From assembly GCA_024682415.1 (NCBI GenBank), contig JAIKZG010000027.1, positions 1 through 64,000 of the forward strand: DNA of 64,000 nt, given 5' to 3'. How positions within the stretch are numbered: position 1 is the stretch's first letter; each line of letters starts with the position of its first letter. Shown here piece by piece: positions 51,333-63,878 of this stretch. The notes beneath the pieces were generated by a model. That model did not search any database and had not been told where the DNA came from. It saw nothing but the letters and a program-made list of their open reading frames with translations. A program made the position numbers and the translations under genes. Source of the stretch: Prevotella sp. GTDB taxonomy: Bacteria > Bacteroidota > Bacteroidia > Bacteroidales > Bacteroidaceae.

Positions 51333-54140
51333 TTATTCAAAACTCAGAATAATTGTTCCTGTATATTCATCGCCCATAGAGCGGAAAGGTTGTGCGCTCG
51401 GGCCGTTAAGGTCGGTGGTGTTCACCTTGTTGCGCACGGCAGGAATCACCTGTAGAAGGCTTATGCCTGTCTTTGGCAAATCGTATAATATGTGGTCTCT
51501 GCCGTCGCGTGGCTGATAAATGCCCACATAGTCTTTATTATCTTTTGCCAAGGCAATGCCGATTTTTCCTTCTTTGGTGTCGAGCTGCATCCACGTCACG
51601 TTTTCAAAATATCCTTTAAACTCAGGATATGTGAAGCTTTCGGCAGGGATAGGGTCGTTGTAATCGTTTTCCCACAAACCATACTGAGGGCCTTGACGGC
51701 GGTTTTGCCATACACGATAAGGACCATTGCCCACCCAAGTTTTATGGAGAACCTTCTCTTCTGGATATTGGAACATTACTCCCATCTCATCAACGATACC
51801 GCCAAACTTATAAGCATATTTCAATGCTACCTTGCCGTCGTTGAGAAATGTCCATTGAGCGCTGTCAAGGCTTCCAAGCTTGTATTTGGCTGTGAGCACA
51901 ACATTGCCATCTTGTTTGTTTACGCTTATGCCGTCGAATACGCCTTGATCTTCATATTCGGTGTATTGAGTCTTTTTCTTTTCAGCGTCGATGTCGTCGT
52001 GATTATAGAACTGGTCGAAAGAGCGGTCGGCACGGCGTGCAGCAATGAAGCGTGGACCATCTGTTAGGCTGATGTGCTTGCCTTTCACGTCTACGCCTTG
52101 AAGCATACCATTCTTTTTAGAGAAATGATATGTGCGGTCTTCGCCATCGACTGTTATTTCGTCGGCAGATTCCGTAACGTTGTATTTTGCCTTATTGAGA
52201 GTAATATCTTTCTGAGCAATCTTTTTGCTCCATGTGAATATTTCGTGTCCGCTCTTGTCGGTTGCCGTCAGGCGGAGAGCGTCAGCGTTTCCTGCCTGTG
52301 GCAAAGAGATTACGCATGAGTCGTGAGGCAATGTAGATGGTATCTTTATCGTGCCACTCTTCAAAACGGTTTCTTTCTTGCCACCCATTACAGGCATTTG
52401 CAAGTATTGGTATTTCAAAGAAACGGTGTTGAGATTAGTGAAGTCGTAATGGTTGATTGCGATGAGCTTGTTGCCGTTAAATTTCAGCTGCACAGGGCTC
52501 CAAATCTCTTTGATAGTGTAGTAGCTGCCTTCCTTTTCAAAGTGAGGACCTACGATACCGTCAGCACCAAAGTTGCCAACATTGTCGATAATGCCGTTCA
52601 TGTCTACACGCTTCACTCCTTCGTCGGCCAAATCCCAAAGGAATCCGCCGGCGCAGCGAGGATTTTTCATCATTATCTCCCAATAGTCGGCAAGGCCGGC
52701 GCCATGTCCGCCATCGTAAAGACCATGAAGGAATTCGGTAGGCATGAATATCTCAGGCTTACGCATATATTCCAATGTTTCTCCCCATGAGCGATAGTGC
52801 TTGGTTTCAAAGCCATTGCGGTTGCCCCATGGATAGAGCACTACACGATTCTGAATATCCCAACGAGAGAATTCTGGTTCAAGCTCGTAGTTGAAGCCTC
52901 CCTCGTTGCCGTTGCTCCAGAAGATGATTGAAGGGTGGTTTACGTCGCGAGTTACCATCTCCTTGACGAGCTGCTGACCGATGATGGTTTCGTGTGCCCA
53001 ATGCCAACCGCTCAACTCGCTTTCTACGTAAAGTCCTAATGAGTCGCAGGCATCGAGGAATTCAGGGTCGGCAGGATAATGGCTCAGACGGACGGCATTC
53101 ATGTTCATGCTCTTGATGAGATTCACGTCTTCAATGTTCTTTGCCTTGCTCAATGTTCTGCCGCTTTCAGGGCGGAAGCTATGACGGTTTACGCCCTTGA
53201 AGATTACTTTCTTGCCATTGATATATACGCCGTCGCTCTTGCGATATTCTATTGTGCGGAAACCGAATTTCTGACGTTCCACATGCACAGCCTTGCCGTT
53301 TGCATCAAGAAGCGTAAATTCAGCTGTGTAGCGGTTAGGGGTTTCTGCAGTCCACAGACGTGGGTTGTTTACCTTGAAGTCAAATTTCGTGTTGTCAGAA
53401 CCTCTTAATGGGCTTTCTGATGTGCCAACAGTCTTGCCTTTCTCGTCTTTGATGGCGACTCTTACTTTTGAGCCGTTGAAGGCGCGATTGAGATAGCAGT
53501 CGGCAATAAATCGTCCGTCCATGCGCGCATCGATAGCTACGCGGTCAATGTTGTTGGCTGGTTTTGAAATGATGAATACAGGGCGGATAATGCCACCGAA
53601 ATTCCAATAGTCGGCACGACGTTCTGCCATGTTTACAGCGTCGTTCTCGCTCTCTTTATCCACCGTCACTTTCAATGAGTTCTTATGCTTGCCAAAGAAA
53701 ATGCGGTCGGAAATATCATAGGTGAAGCGATAGAATCCGCCATGATGTTTGTTGCCAGCCTTGCGTCCGTTGATTTCGGCGTAGGTGTCGGTCATGGAAG
53801 CTTCGAATACGAGTAATATCTGTCTGCCTTTCCATGATTCAGGCAAATTAAACTCATATTTATATATGCCTTGCTCTTTGGCTATTCCCTCAGGACGTGG
53901 CTTGCCATAGAAACGCATACCATATTGATATGTGCCGAAGCCTTGTGTTTCCCAACAAGACGGCACGCCTATCTTTGTCCATTTGCCTGAGTTGTTGCCG
54001 TCAGAGCAGAAGAAATCCCAGTTCACCATATCATCGCAGCCTTTGCCGCTGAGATATTGTCGGTGAGTGAAAACATCGTTTTGCGCAGTTGCCGTAAATA
54101 GGCTCGATGCGCATAGAAGCGATAATAGTATTCTTTTCAT
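51333..54140 (-). CDS. GH2 beta-galactosidase-like enzyme (935 residues)
   Basis: Signal peptide ending TATAQ (20). Domain order is that of GH2: sugar-binding (about 35-190), Ig-like, barrel (about 300-590), then a second Ig-like part and a beta-galactosidase small-chain-like domain at the C-terminus. Acid/base Glu413 in SNGNEGG and nucleophile Glu469 in PTEFLHG are present. RLSHYPADPEFLDACDSLG is the usual strand-4 region. The nucleophile context differs from the LacZ-type SEYAHAMGN of the neighbouring gene, so the two GH2 enzymes may act on different linkages. Third gene of the glycan operon. Confidence 0.88.
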   Translation of the reverse strand: MKRILLSLLCASSLFTATAQNDVFTHRQYLSGKGCDDMVNWDFFCSDGNNSGKWTKIGVPSCWETQGFGTYQYGMRFYGKPRPEGIAKEQGIYKYEFNLPESWKGRQILLVFEASMTDTYAEINGRKAGNKHHGGFYRFTYDISDRIFFGKHKNSLKVTVDKESENDAVNMAERRADYWNFGGIIRPVFIISKPANNIDRVAIDARMDGRFIADCYLNRAFNGSKVRVAIKDEKGKTVGTSESPLRGSDNTKFDFKVNNPRLWTAETPNRYTAEFTLLDANGKAVHVERQKFGFRTIEYRKSDGVYINGKKVIFKGVNRHSFRPESGRTLSKAKNIEDVNLIKSMNMNAVRLSHYPADPEFLDACDSLGLYVESELSGWHWAHETIIGQQLVKEMVTRDVNHPSIIFWSNGNEGGFNYELEPEFSRWDIQNRVVLYPWGNRNGFETKHYRSWGETLEYMRKPEIFMPTEFLHGLYDGGHGAGLADYWEIMMKNPRCAGGFLWDLADEGVKRVDMNGIIDNVGNFGADGIVGPHFEKEGSYYTIKEIWSPVQLKFNGNKLIAINHYDFTNLNTVSLKYQYLQMPVMGGKKETVLKSGTIKIPSTLPHDSCVISLPQAGNADALRLTATDKSGHEIFTWSKKIAQKDITLNKAKYNVTESADEITVDGEDRTYHFSKKNGMLQGVDVKGKHISLTDGPRFIAARRADRSFDQFYNHDDIDAEKKKTQYTEYEDQGVFDGISVNKQDGNVVLTAKYKLGSLDSAQWTFLNDGKVALKYAYKFGGIVDEMGVMFQYPEEKVLHKTWVGNGPYRVWQNRRQGPQYGLWENDYNDPIPAESFTYPEFKGYFENVTWMQLDTKEGKIGIALAKDNKDYVGIYQPRDGRDHILYDLPKTGISLLQVIPAVRNKVNTTDLNGPSAQPFRSMGDEYTGTIILSFE

Positions 54141-54181
54141 TATGTAAATCTTTTCTTTTTCAGTACAAAAAACGAGAACGC

Positions 54182-57235
<3,054 letters not shown>

Positions 57236-57246
57236 TTATTCTTGTT

Positions 57247-57272
57247 GTTAGGGCAACGAGTGTTGCCCTAAC
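57247..57272 (-). terminator. Perfect hairpin between the fusion enzyme and LacZ-type genes
   Basis: GTTAGGGCAAC (57247-57257) and GTTGCCCTAAC (57262-57272), four-base loop. No T-run follows on either strand, so RNA processing or stabilisation is as likely as termination. Confidence 0.5.
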
Positions 57273-57289
57273 TTATTCTTATATCTATT

Positions 57290-60200
57290 TTATTCCACGG
57301 TCAGAGCGTCGAATATCATTTTATCGATACCTTCTCCCGTAACTGTAATCAGATAATGTCCGGCATTGATTTGCGAACCTGTCGTAATGCTTGTGTTCTT
57401 ACGCTTTGTCTTTTTAGCTTGTGTCTGAACGAAGATGATGTCGTCTTCTTTATATACCACGCCGTTTCCGTCGGATAGCTTAACGTGGAGTTTGCGTTCT
57501 GCCTCAGGATTATAATATTTCCAGCGCAGAGCATAAACTTTAGCTACGCCGACATTGAATTGCCAGCTGTAGGTCTTGCCTGTGCGCACGCCTTCCACTT
57601 CCTGTGCTGTGCTTGTGCGTGGAGGAAGCAGTGAGTCTGGCATTTGCTCTACTACATCATTCTTCAAATCTGCCCATAAGTTATCATTCTTAGCGACTAC
57701 ATTCTCGGCTTCGCTTCTTCCTATCGCTATAGCTGATATTATAGCTTGTCCTGCCTTCGTGTTTGGGAATGATATTTTTATGCGGTCTTCAGTGTTGTTT
57801 ATCTCAATCACTCGTTTGTAAGGCTTGCCATAACGTGCCTGTGACCAAATGTCGAGATCCTTTATCACTGTGCTGTCGTTTATTGTCACATCAAATATTC
57901 TCATGCCCTCGCAGTCGCGTTTCTCGTTGTCGCTCACTCCATACCATGGCTCTGTGAAATATAGCTCAACGTTATATTTGCCTGGTTTTGCAGGGAAGAT
58001 ATAAGATAATTTATGTCTGCCGTAGCGGTTAGCGCGGAACAGCGGAGAGAGCATCAAGCGATTGTTTTCCGTCTGGCTTGCTTGGAAAGTGCTCATGTTT
58101 TTGAAATCATTTCCCCATGAGCGCGACCACATGCTGTTGTCTTGCATCCATGTATTGCCAAACGCGTCTTTATAGTCGTCGCCACCGCAGTTTATGCGAT
58201 ATAGATAATGATAACCGTCTGCCGGAAGCAATATGCTGTCGTTCCAGTTCTTAAATGCCGCAGTTGCAATAGAATCAGTGGCTACGAGCTTTCCTTTCTC
58301 ATATCCGTTGGCTACTATCACGCCATTGCTGTCCACAGGATTGATTCTCACAGAGTCGCAGTTGCTGTAATATTTTTTGTTGTCTGCCGTGACGTAAACA
58401 AATGGCTCTTTGTCAGCGCTGACATAGTGGGATTTATACATGTAGTAGCCGTCTGTAGGCTGTTCCCATATTGTGAACAATCCCTTATGGTTTACAGGGC
58501 CTATCTTGTCTATTCTTCTGTATCCCTCGTCGGGCTGTCTTCTTCCAGGGTTGTCGTGGCTCACGAGAAGCCAGAGGAATTGTCCGCAGACGCTGTCTTT
58601 CACGCTTTCCGCTAACTTGATTTTCTTCTCCAGTATGTCGCAGAACTTTTCTTCCGTGTAGCCCTTTCCTGAATGATTGCCTACAGAACGCCATGCGCCA
58701 TATTCGCCATTGAGCAGCTGGTCGTCGCCCTTTAGCTCTATGCCGTAATTATCAATGTTGCCACCGTATGTTCCGCTCCAGTTTTGCACAATGTTCCAGT
58801 CTGTGCCTGTTCCGCCATTACACGTTGTGATAAGTCGTTGGGTGCCACAAGTTGGGTCGAGCTGTCTTATGATATCAGAGCATTCTTCCGCAAATTCCTT
58901 TGGCAGAGTGCTTTCATTCTGCAATCCCCAAAGCATTACGGAAGGAGAGTTTCTACGTTCTTTCACCCATTGTATTAAGTGGCGCTTAAAGCTTTCACGG
59001 AATTGTGGCGTGTCATACCATATATGAGCGGAATATTGAGGCCACCACAAGATACCATTCTCGTCGATAATCTGCTTGTACAACAAATTGTGTGGCTGGT
59101 GGGCATCACGGAACGCGTTGAATCCAGCGCCCATCACCTCTTTCATTCTTGCTCTTATCTGTTCCTCGCTGAAAGCGTGGCTTTGTCCTAACTCATGCTC
59201 ATATTCGCAAACTCCATTAATGAAAACAGGTTTGCCGTTAAGCAAAAATCTCTTGTCGCCGTCTTTGCGTGTCAGCGGCCACGACATTGTGCGTATGCCA
59301 TACGGCGTTTCCAAATCATCTATAGCCTTACCATTCACCTTGATGATTGATTTCAGATTGTAGAGATATGGATCGGTAGTGCTCCATGCGTGAACATCGC
59401 TGATAGCCAGGCTTTGTTTTAGCGTTTTTGTTTCGCCTGCTTTTATCACGATATTGTCTTCAGCACGCAGCTTTTGCTTGCCGCTCTTTTCGCAGAGCTT
59501 ATTGAGCACATTTATGGTTGTTGTCGTGTCAGAATAGTTTTTCACCTCCGTTTCAATGTAAATGCTGTCAGCATTGGCATTGTTCCATATATGCACACCA
59601 AAAGGCTCTATTCTTATTTTGTCGGTAGCGATAAGAGTTACTGGGCGGAATATTCCGAATGGCTGCGAACCCTCGCTGAATCCCCATTCGCTGCTACATC
59701 CACCACACACCCAAGGCATATCTGTGATACCTTCGGGGTGAGAAACTCTTACTCTCAGTCGGTTGTCCTCGCCAGGCACAAGATATTTTGTCACGTTGAT
59801 TGTCTGCGTGGTGCGGCCGATGTCGTAATGTCCCACGTTATGACCATTCAGGCTTATGTCGGCATAAGTGCCCACACCTTCAAACTGTAGGAAATATTCC
59901 TTGTTGTCGTATTTCTTTATAGAGAACGATTTTGTGAATATTGCTTTTCCGTGTAGGTTGCCGTGCATCTTTTGAGCCATTCCGTAGTAATCATCAAGAT
60001 TAAGCGGAATGTCGTGGCGGAATGTTTCGTCTTTATAGTTTATTTCCCAGTCGCTGTTGAGGTTGAGAGACATTCTGTGTCCTGTAGGTTCGGGTTCTGG
60101 GAAAGACACATCGCTCTTGCCTTTCATCGTGCTCGTGGCGAGAGCAATACCTCTTTGACCTGCATTGTTTACGGCGCAGTAGAAATGATATACAGTGCCA

Positions 60201-61213
60201 TTGTATTTCACAACCCAGCTCTTATGGGCAAACATTTCATCGTAAGGCTTGGTAGGATAAATCAGGTCTTCGCCTGTCCAGTCCTGCCAATGTATCAAGT
60301 CGCGACTTACCGCAAATGTGTTGAACGCGTTGTAATCTTTGTTTGGAGCGTAGGCAGAGAAATAAAACATCACATAGTATTTGCCCATCTTCACTATCTG
60401 CGCGTCGCCTGTGATTGTGCCGTCGGTGTCGTGGGCGAATATTGGGTTGCCGGCATATCTCTTCCAGTGCTTCATGTCGTTGCTCATGGCAATGCCGATG
60501 CGTTCGCCCTTAGGATGTTTCGCGTCCTTGCCACCTGCATTGTAAAACATGATGAACTTATGCCCCATAAACTTATCGTCAAGTTTATAGACCGTGCTCT
60601 TATATTGCGTGAGTTTCTCCCACCATTGCGCGTTTCTGTCGTTGTAGGCGAGTACAGGTTTAGCCATGGTTTCCCATTGATGAGGCTTTGTAATATCGGC
60701 AGTCGTCGATGCCATGCCAATGCTCAACGGAGCGTTTACTGCCTCATAACCAGTGCCGACACCGCCGAAATAGCTCATCCAATATCTTCCTTTGAATGGT
60801 GAGATTTCATAGCTGCCGCCCCAATGGAAATCTACCAACGCTGGGTAGCCGGCATGTTGGTTCATATCCCATCCGCTTTCGGTGAAGTTGAGCACTTTGC
60901 CGAGCGTAGTCCAATGCAGCAAATCTTCGCTTTGGGCAAGCCATGTCTCATAACCTCTGCCATCGGTTCCGTCCTTGCCGTTGTAGCATACATAAGTCAT
61001 ATACCACATTCCGTTTTTGCGGAACACGGTAGGGCAGTCAAATTTCTCGTAATTGCTTTTCGGAGCTACTACAAGTCCATATTTATAGGGTGTCCTTACA
61101 GACGAGTAAATGCGCTGCATATCAGTGTTGCTGATACGCTGCGCATGAAGCTTCTCAAAGCCTCCCGCTATTGGGAGGCTTATGAGCAGCATTGCTATTA
61201 TTTTTTTTATCAT
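57290..61213 (-). CDS. Propeller glycosidase / GH2 / malectin fusion enzyme
   Basis: 1307 residues, signal peptide ending KLHAQ (25). Residues about 45-370 form a five-bladed beta-propeller glycosidase-like domain (FDCPTVFRKNGMWYMTYV, TGDAQIVKMGKYYVMFYF, HKSWVVKYNGTVYHFYCAV). Residues about 380-940 are GH2: sugar-binding, Ig-like and barrel, with acid/base Glu767 in LWGLQNES and nucleophile Glu837 in LLNGEYGAW. Residues about 1003-1165 are a malectin domain (YRINCGGDDYKDAFGNTW, VELYFTEPW), and a C-terminal beta-sandwich follows. Two catalytic modules plus a carbohydrate-binding one in a single polypeptide suggest sequential cleavage of a branched side chain. First or second gene of the minus-strand operon. 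Confidence 0.85.
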   Translation of the reverse strand: MIKKIIAMLLISLPIAGGFEKLHAQRISNTDMQRIYSSVRTPYKYGLVVAPKSNYEKFDCPTVFRKNGMWYMTYVCYNGKDGTDGRGYETWLAQSEDLLHWTTLGKVLNFTESGWDMNQHAGYPALVDFHWGGSYEISPFKGRYWMSYFGGVGTGYEAVNAPLSIGMASTTADITKPHQWETMAKPVLAYNDRNAQWWEKLTQYKSTVYKLDDKFMGHKFIMFYNAGGKDAKHPKGERIGIAMSNDMKHWKRYAGNPIFAHDTDGTITGDAQIVKMGKYYVMFYFSAYAPNKDYNAFNTFAVSRDLIHWQDWTGEDLIYPTKPYDEMFAHKSWVVKYNGTVYHFYCAVNNAGQRGIALATSTMKGKSDVSFPEPEPTGHRMSLNLNSDWEINYKDETFRHDIPLNLDDYYGMAQKMHGNLHGKAIFTKSFSIKKYDNKEYFLQFEGVGTYADISLNGHNVGHYDIGRTTQTINVTKYLVPGEDNRLRVRVSHPEGITDMPWVCGGCSSEWGFSEGSQPFGIFRPVTLIATDKIRIEPFGVHIWNNANADSIYIETEVKNYSDTTTTINVLNKLCEKSGKQKLRAEDNIVIKAGETKTLKQSLAISDVHAWSTTDPYLYNLKSIIKVNGKAIDDLETPYGIRTMSWPLTRKDGDKRFLLNGKPVFINGVCEYEHELGQSHAFSEEQIRARMKEVMGAGFNAFRDAHQPHNLLYKQIIDENGILWWPQYSAHIWYDTPQFRESFKRHLIQWVKERRNSPSVMLWGLQNESTLPKEFAEECSDIIRQLDPTCGTQRLITTCNGGTGTDWNIVQNWSGTYGGNIDNYGIELKGDDQLLNGEYGAWRSVGNHSGKGYTEEKFCDILEKKIKLAESVKDSVCGQFLWLLVSHDNPGRRQPDEGYRRIDKIGPVNHKGLFTIWEQPTDGYYMYKSHYVSADKEPFVYVTADNKKYYSNCDSVRINPVDSNGVIVANGYEKGKLVATDSIATAAFKNWNDSILLPADGYHYLYRINCGGDDYKDAFGNTWMQDNSMWSRSWGNDFKNMSTFQASQTENNRLMLSPLFRANRYGRHKLSYIFPAKPGKYNVELYFTEPWYGVSDNEKRDCEGMRIFDVTINDSTVIKDLDIWSQARYGKPYKRVIEINNTEDRIKISFPNTKAGQAIISAIAIGRSEAENVVAKNDNLWADLKNDVVEQMPDSLLPPRTSTAQEVEGVRTGKTYSWQFNVGVAKVYALRWKYYNPEAERKLHVKLSDGNGVVYKEDDIIFVQTQAKKTKRKNTSITTGSQINAGHYLITVTGEGIDKMIFDALTVE

Positions 61214-61232
61214 TATTCTGTTTTAAGTTGCC

Positions 61233-63857
61233 TTATTTCATAAATAGCCAGTCTACTTCAGCGTTTCCACCGTTGAGTCCCGCGTCTCTTATCTTCAAGT
61301 CGGTATCGGTGAAACCTGCCACCATGATTATGCCCTTTGGCAAATTAATCACATGATGACCGGCACTGAAGTTGTAAGCATGTATTTCTGCCATAGGCAT
61401 TTGAGTCATTCTGATAGCGTTGCTGATCAATGCTTCTGCCTGACCATATTCGTTACCTGTAGCATCGATTTCCAATTTTGGCGGAGCAGCGAATTTGTCT
61501 TGATCGTCGATGAAGAAGCCAACGAGCATTTTCACAGGTTTCTTAGTTTCAAATTCCACTGTCACGCCATTTATTCTCGCTGTGTCGCGGTTTAGGAGCA
61601 AAGCTTTCATTCCGTCAAGCTCGGCAGCCAATGTGTCGATTGTCTCATCACGATTGATGAAAGTCTTCACGCCCTTATGCAAAGTTACGAATTTATATGG
61701 GCTAATCAACTTAATATCAGCATTTTTAGCTTTCGGGTTCTTAATTCCCGCGCTCTTCTTTCCGTCTTTTCCGCTAAGCGTTGCAATGTGGCTTTTGAGG
61801 TTGGCAAGTTCTTCCTCATATACAGGAAGCATTTCCTTCCATGTCTTGAAATTGCCATCGTCGCCACCTACCGGGATGCGTCGTTGAGCGGTCTGCATGC
61901 TGTTGGCATAGAGATAAGTCTTGTCTGTAAGGTCTACAAGCTTCTTCCATTCCTTGTCGCTGTTTTCAAGCAATGGCACAGCAGCTTTCAGATAGTCTAT
62001 CTTTCCGCTCCATTTGTAGTTGAGCACCTGTTCGCCAGCATACACCTTGTCGTGGAATGAGTTTGCGAAGAAAGCATAACAGTGCATGTCGTTCTTTAGT
62101 CTTTCAAACTCGTCCTTGTTCTTTGTGATTTTGCCCTCCACTGCGTCGATAGCTTCAGTGGCTTTCTTTCCGTGGGCAACACATTGGTTTACGATGTCGA
62201 GAGGCAATTCGCCAACGTGCTTCTGCTTCTTCCAATTCTTTTCCACATATTCTATCAGCTTCTCGCCCTCAGGTCCGCAGCTCTCATAGAATCCTGGATA
62301 GATGGTATATTTATATGGATTCACAATCTGGCTCATCTTCATGCCGAGAAGCAAAGTCTGTCTGTTGCCTTCTGTGATACCAAATCGGCGAATGAGTTTA
62401 GGAGCTATCTCTCCGCTCTCATCGTAAGCCTCAAGTATCTTTGCGGCAGCTATTGTGTCGCAGCCATAATAGTCGGCTAAGCGTTTCTTCCAATAAGATT
62501 TGTCGTCGCCTCGCTTGCTGTTCCATGCGTAGCGTCCCCATGCAGCATACCACATCCAGTCTCTGTCTATCTGTAGCTGGCGAGTGCCGTCGGCAAGTTT
62601 GTCGGCAGTGTAAGGCCAGTCCCAATAACTTGCCTGTGGATATAAGTGTAATCCGTTAGCTCCATGCACACGGTGCATAGCCTGAACAGCCTTTTCAGTG
62701 AATGCAGGTGAGCTCCAACGCCATGGCTCAAGATTGGCAAGGATATGAACGTTGCTGATATGTATAGGCGCAACGCTGCTCAGCTGGCGTTGAGTTTCTC
62801 CCCAAGGGCCGCCCGGCTCGTAAGTGGTAAGACTTTCGCCGGTGTATTTGGTCATGGTGTAGATGTTCTTGTAAAGAGGAAGCGACTCATGAAGCACACG
62901 AGGACCATCGGTGTCGTGTGAGCGCAGAATGATAGGTGGCATGTCTGTTCTGCCGGAAGCTTTCAATCCGTCTTTAATTCCTGGAATGATAGTTTCTTTC
63001 ATCCATGTCACGTCATCGTCGATAGTCTTCATCGCTTCACCAAGGCATACAAGGAAGCCCACATTAGGATATTCCTTCACAAACTCGGCAATGCTCTTTC
63101 TTGTGTAGTCGCTTATCAGCGGAGTGATAGGGCGGTTTCTATCCTGAGTTTTTATGCCATAGTGGTCGGCAAATGGCTTTGACACGATGATGTTGTAGAA
63201 CATCTGTATCACCCTTATTCCGCGCTTGTCAGCTTCCTTTGTGAGGAATGAGAACATCTCCTGATTCTTCTTCATTGTGGCATCGTCCACCTCTGCAGCG
63301 AAAGGATAATCCTTTAGTTTCACAAGCGAAGCAAAAGGATGACCGTTCCACAGATAAACGGCATTCATGTTGTTAGCTGCCAATAGGTCGAGATATTTCA
63401 CCCACAGATCTTTATCATAAAACCATGGAAAGTTTTCAGGAGTATAAGGATATTCATAAACACGGTGTCCTGGCAGATAAACAGTCTTCTGCAAACCTAC
63501 GCAGGCACCGCGAAGTTTCATTTCTGGAGCGTCTACGATGATTTGGTCTTTGAGCAGTCCTTCTGCCAGTCTGTTAGCGCCATAGATAGCGCCCGAAGCG
63601 TCGTTGCCTATGATGTCTATCTTTTTGCCGTGGCTTTTAATGGTAAATCCCTCGGCAGGCAGATTTGCGCTGTCTTTAGCTACATCAACAGTAATTTTGT
63701 AGCCTTTTTCAGGGGCAAATTTGTTAATAATCTCAGTGGCGTATTGTGTTTGTGGCAAGCCTGCTTTGTCGATTACTTTTGTAACCGACGCTCCACAACC
63801 TGTCAGCATAGCACCGCATATCGCTACTAATGCCTTGTTTATGTTTTTTCGTTTCAT
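61233..63857 (-). CDS. Large lipoprotein glycosidase, alpha-galacturonidase-like
   Basis: 874 residues. Lipobox MLTGC (Cys21). Residues about 35-115 look like the small alpha/beta domain that precedes GH20/GH67/GH115 barrels (GFTIKSHGKKIDIIGNDASGAIYGANRLAEGL). The barrel has NMNAVYLWNGHPFASL, GIRVIQMFYNIIVSKPFADHYG, PNVGFLVCLGEAMKT and NVHILANLEPWRWSSP; the Glu residues of the last two are catalytic candidates. I recall such proteins annotated as alpha-d-galacturonidases in pectin loci, but the family assignment is uncertain; alpha-glucuronidase is the alternative. Starts the operon side, 19 bases before the fusion enzyme gene. Confidence 0.65.
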   Translation of the reverse strand: MKRKNINKALVAICGAMLTGCGASVTKVIDKAGLPQTQYATEIINKFAPEKGYKITVDVAKDSANLPAEGFTIKSHGKKIDIIGNDASGAIYGANRLAEGLLKDQIIVDAPEMKLRGACVGLQKTVYLPGHRVYEYPYTPENFPWFYDKDLWVKYLDLLAANNMNAVYLWNGHPFASLVKLKDYPFAAEVDDATMKKNQEMFSFLTKEADKRGIRVIQMFYNIIVSKPFADHYGIKTQDRNRPITPLISDYTRKSIAEFVKEYPNVGFLVCLGEAMKTIDDDVTWMKETIIPGIKDGLKASGRTDMPPIILRSHDTDGPRVLHESLPLYKNIYTMTKYTGESLTTYEPGGPWGETQRQLSSVAPIHISNVHILANLEPWRWSSPAFTEKAVQAMHRVHGANGLHLYPQASYWDWPYTADKLADGTRQLQIDRDWMWYAAWGRYAWNSKRGDDKSYWKKRLADYYGCDTIAAAKILEAYDESGEIAPKLIRRFGITEGNRQTLLLGMKMSQIVNPYKYTIYPGFYESCGPEGEKLIEYVEKNWKKQKHVGELPLDIVNQCVAHGKKATEAIDAVEGKITKNKDEFERLKNDMHCYAFFANSFHDKVYAGEQVLNYKWSGKIDYLKAAVPLLENSDKEWKKLVDLTDKTYLYANSMQTAQRRIPVGGDDGNFKTWKEMLPVYEEELANLKSHIATLSGKDGKKSAGIKNPKAKNADIKLISPYKFVTLHKGVKTFINRDETIDTLAAELDGMKALLLNRDTARINGVTVEFETKKPVKMLVGFFIDDQDKFAAPPKLEIDATGNEYGQAEALISNAIRMTQMPMAEIHAYNFSAGHHVINLPKGIIMVAGFTDTDLKIRDAGLNGGNAEVDWLFMK

Positions 63858-63878
63858 TATCTTGTGTTGGGTCTTTAT

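Noticed and set aside
59963..60802. 279-codon plus-strand frame
   Set aside because: Antisense to the propeller domain of the fusion enzyme; Cys/His/Val-rich composition is typical of a shadow frame.
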